From assembly GCA_023412655.1 (NCBI GenBank), contig JAEYNH010000186.1, forward strand, positions 1 to 15,733: a stretch of DNA of 15,733 bases, read 5' to 3'. The stretch comes from Pseudomonadota bacterium. GTDB lineage: Bacteria; Pseudomonadota; Alphaproteobacteria; Caulobacterales; Caulobacteraceae. A program made the position numbers and the translations under genes. Positions 13,374 to 15,733 of the stretch are shown in pieces (within the stretch, counting starts at the first letter, position 1; every line of letters starts with the position of its first letter). Below the pieces are notes generated by a model. The model was not told the origin of the DNA and ran no database searches. It worked only from the letters and a program-made list of their open reading frames with translations.

Positions 13374-15704
13374 TTAGGACGCCATCCGGGCGGCCGGCGC
13401 GGGCGTGGCGATCTCCGACCGCCGGCCTTCGCGTTCGGCGATCCGTCGGAATGTGGCCAGCGCCTGCCCCACAACCTGGTCCATGTTGTAGTAGCGGTAG
13501 GTGGCGAGCCGGCCGACGAAGGTCACCTCGGGCGTGCCCAGGGCCAGGGCTTCATAGCGCTTGTAGAGCGCCTGGTTCTCCGGGCGCGGCACGGGATAGT
13601 AGGGGGCGCCGTCGGCGCGGGGGAACTCGTAGGTGATTGTGGTCCGCGCCGCCGATTGGCCCGTGAGGTGCTTGTACTCGGTGATGCGGGTATAGGGCGT
13701 GGCCTCGTCGGGGTAGTTCACCGTGCCCACCGACTGGAACCACTCCTGGTCCAGGGTCTCGTGCCGGAAGGCCAGGCTGCGATAGGGCAGGGCCCCGTAG
13801 CGGTGGTCGAAGTACTCGTCGACCGGGCCCGAGAAGATGAGATGGTCGAAGACGGTTTCGCCGCGGACGTCGGCGAACTCCACCCCGGTTTCCACTGTCA
13901 GGTTGGGCTGGTCCAGCATCCGTTCGAACATGCGTGTGTAGCCGGCCGCCGGCATCGCCTGGAACCTGTCCGTGAAGTAGCGGTCGTCGGTGTTCACCCG
14001 GGTCGGCACCCGGGCGGTCACCGACTTGTCGAGTTCGGACGGGTCCATCCCCCACTGCTTGCGGGTGTAGCCTCGGAAGAAGGTCTCATAGAGCTCGCGC
14101 CCCACCTGCGAGATGACCACGTCCTCGGACGTGCGGATCCGTTCCACCGGTTCCGCCCGGGCCTTTAGGAAGGCCTCGGCCGCGGCGTCGTCTTGGAGAT
14201 CGGCGCCGAATAGGGCGTTCAGGGTGGTGCGGTTGATCGGGATCGGCACCTGCGCCCCGCGAACGCTGGCCAGGACCCGGTGCTCGTATGGACGCCAGTC
14301 GGTGAACCTCGACAGGTAGGCGAACACGTCTTCCGAGTTGGTGTGGAAGATGTGCGGGCCATAGCGGTGCATCAGTATGCCCGCCGCATCCACCTGGTCG
14401 TAGGCGTTGCCGCCGATGTGCGGCCGGCGGTCCACCAGCAGGACGCGCTTGCCCAGCTGGCTGGTGAGCCGCTCGGCGAGCACCGAGCCTGCGAAGCCTG
14501 CGCCGACGATCAGGTAGTCGAAAGGCTTGCGCCGATCGCTCGGCCGGACCGCCGGGGCGCTGATCGCCTCGATGGCGGCGCCCCTCGCCTCCAGCACCTT
14601 GCCGATCTGGGCTTCCATGCCGCCGAAGGTGGCGTCCCAGGAGGTGGAGGACAGAAGCGCGTCGGCCGCCTCCCGCCATGCGCCTCCGGCCGTGGCCATT
14701 CGCAGCGCCATTTCGCAGGCGTCCACGAAGGCCGGCGCGGTGTCGGCGATCTTCACCGCGTCCAGGCCGCCGTAGTGGCGGATCACGTCCGTTATGGGGG
14801 TGGAGACCACGGGGCGTCCGCCGCTGAGATACTCCGGCGTCTTGGTGGGGCTGATGAATCGCGTGGCCTCGTTCACCGCGAACGGCATGAGGGCCACGTT
14901 CCAGCCGGACAGGTATCGCGGCAGCTCGTCATAGGTACGGCCGCCCAGAAAGTGCAGGTTGGGTCGGTTCGGAAGGCTTGCCGGGTCGATCTTCACCACC
15001 GGCCCGACGATCACCAGGCTCCAGTCCGGCCGAGCGTCGGCCACCGCCGCCAGAAGGTCGAGGTCCATGCGCTCGTCCACGACGCCGTAGAACCCGAACC
15101 GTGGGCCGGGGATGGCCGACTGGTCGGCGGGCGAGGCGTCGGCGGCCCGAGCTGCGGCGAAGTGCGCCCCGTCGACGCTGGACGGGAACGGGTGGATGTT
15201 GGGGTGTTGGTCGCGCTTGGCTTCCCAGAGGCTGTAGCCGCCGGTGAACACCACGTCGGCCTCGGCCAGAAGCTGACGCTCGAGTTGCACCAGTTCGGCC
15301 GGGGCGAACTTGAAGTTCGCCAGTTCGTCCATGCAGTCATAGACGGTGCAGGCGCGTTCCACGTGCTGCGAGAACGGCAGCATCATCGGGGTGTAGTACC
15401 AGCAGATGCGGCTTCCCGGCTGGGTGGCCAGAAGGTCGTCCAGGAGGCGCCGCAGGGCCGCGTCCCGCTCCAGCGGCGGCAGGTCGCCGGCGAGGCGAGG
15501 GGTCGCCACCAGCACGCCGCTGTGCGCGCAGGTCTTCACCTCGAGCACGGGCGGCGCCCCGGCCGCGCCCGGCAGTGGCTCCTCCCAGAACACCACGCGT
15601 CGCTCGCGCGCAAAGCGGCTCATCAGATGCTGCGGGCGCTGGAACACGAAGTCCCAGCGAAGGTGGGAGAAGCAGATCAGCACGTCGGCGCGCGGGCAGG
15701 GCAC
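13374..15704 (-). CDS. glf: Fusion of a GT-B glycosyltransferase and UDP-galactopyranose mutase
   Basis: This 776-aa cytoplasmic protein has two enzymes in one chain. Residues 1-375 resemble a GT-B glycosyltransferase, with the N-terminal HLRWDFVFQRPQHL motif and the donor-site segment SPTKTPEYLSGGRPVVSTP. After a short linker, residues 395-770 form a complete UDP-galactopyranose mutase. It has the FAD dinucleotide-binding motif Gly401-Ala-Gly403-Phe-Ala-Gly406, the conserved Lys549-Gln-Trp-Gly and the C-terminal FAD/substrate motif Tyr736-Arg-Tyr-Tyr-Asn-Met741. The mutase interconverts UDP-galactopyranose and UDP-galactofuranose using reduced FAD. The fused transferase could use that product for a surface polysaccharide or glycolipid, but its acceptor is unknown. 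The GTG start at 15704 is preceded six bases away by AAAGGA. No stop or frameshift lies between the domains. Confidence 0.93.
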   Translation of the reverse strand: MPCPRADVLICFSHLRWDFVFQRPQHLMSRFARERRVVFWEEPLPGAAGAPPVLEVKTCAHSGVLVATPRLAGDLPPLERDAALRRLLDDLLATQPGSRICWYYTPMMLPFSQHVERACTVYDCMDELANFKFAPAELVQLERQLLAEADVVFTGGYSLWEAKRDQHPNIHPFPSSVDGAHFAAARAADASPADQSAIPGPRFGFYGVVDERMDLDLLAAVADARPDWSLVIVGPVVKIDPASLPNRPNLHFLGGRTYDELPRYLSGWNVALMPFAVNEATRFISPTKTPEYLSGGRPVVSTPITDVIRHYGGLDAVKIADTAPAFVDACEMALRMATAGGAWREAADALLSSTSWDATFGGMEAQIGKVLEARGAAIEAISAPAVRPSDRRKPFDYLIVGAGFAGSVLAERLTSQLGKRVLLVDRRPHIGGNAYDQVDAAGILMHRYGPHIFHTNSEDVFAYLSRFTDWRPYEHRVLASVRGAQVPIPINRTTLNALFGADLQDDAAAEAFLKARAEPVERIRTSEDVVISQVGRELYETFFRGYTRKQWGMDPSELDKSVTARVPTRVNTDDRYFTDRFQAMPAAGYTRMFERMLDQPNLTVETGVEFADVRGETVFDHLIFSGPVDEYFDHRYGALPYRSLAFRHETLDQEWFQSVGTVNYPDEATPYTRITEYKHLTGQSAARTTITYEFPRADGAPYYPVPRPENQALYKRYEALALGTPEVTFVGRLATYRYYNMDQVVGQALATFRRIAEREGRRSEIATPAPAARMAS

Positions 15705-15710
15705 TTCGGA

Positions 15711-15716
15711 TCCTTT
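15711..15716 (-). promoter_or_regulatory. Ribosome binding site supporting the GTG start of the GT-Glf gene
   Basis: The minus-strand AAAGGA ends six bases before the GTG at 15702-15704. The next in-frame Met is at residue 28, after the conserved RWDFVFQRPQ motif, so GTG is the credible start. Confidence 0.7.
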
Positions 15717-15733
15717 CGACAGGGACGGGTGGG

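Noticed and set aside
13356..14168. Plus-strand open frame opposite the mutase domain
   Set aside because: It overlaps conserved Glf motifs on the other strand and has no motif of its own.

Overview
The window looks like chromosomal DNA of a high-GC alphaproteobacterium. The gene set and the predominance of G/C third codon positions fit the Caulobacterales (Caulobacter/Phenylobacterium type), but that placement is an inference from overall character. No rRNA, tRNA, insertion sequence, phage gene or CRISPR array is visible. Coding density is very high, with several 4-base ATGA overlaps, and no gene-free stretch exceeds about 160 bases.

Layout. (1) 1-1677, minus: sppA, signal peptide peptidase, cut off at its C-terminus by the window edge. 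(2) 1760-5911, minus: a terminal-oxidase operon read from high to low coordinates. It encodes a monohaem cytochrome c lipoprotein, CtaC (CuA subunit II with a fused cytochrome c domain, caa3 type), a fused subunit I+III (CtaD/E, 844 aa) and a 101-aa membrane protein. (3) 5996-6781, plus: a dihaem c4-like cytochrome lipoprotein, divergent from the oxidase operon and overlapping the next gene tail to tail by 230 bp. (4) 6552-10397, minus: gcd-type membrane PQQ dehydrogenase, ctaG (caa3 assembly factor) and a cytochrome b561-type membrane protein. (5) 10554-13123, plus: an exported (Tat) thiamine-diphosphate enzyme followed 8 bp later by a dihaem cytochrome c. (6) 13146-15704, minus: a glycosyltransferase/UDP-galactopyranose mutase fusion and a 64-aa hypothetical protein.

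How they fit together. From 1760 to 13123 the window is an envelope electron-transfer island. A periplasm-facing PQQ dehydrogenase, a b561-type haem-b protein, three separate c-type cytochromes and a caa3-type oxidase with its own fused cytochrome c domain and CtaG together provide six CXXCH haem sites. The most unusual member is the ThDP enzyme. ThDP enzymes of this fold are normally cytoplasmic, but this one begins with a clean twin-arginine signal and is paired with a secreted dihaem cytochrome c. I infer a periplasmic ThDP-dependent oxidation that passes electrons to cytochrome c and then to the oxidase; substrate and mechanism are unknown.

The oxidase is also atypical. All haem and CuB ligands are present, but the K-channel lysine position is Gln and two other proton-path positions are changed. 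The GT-Glf gene is unrelated to respiration and points to galactofuranose-containing surface glycan synthesis.
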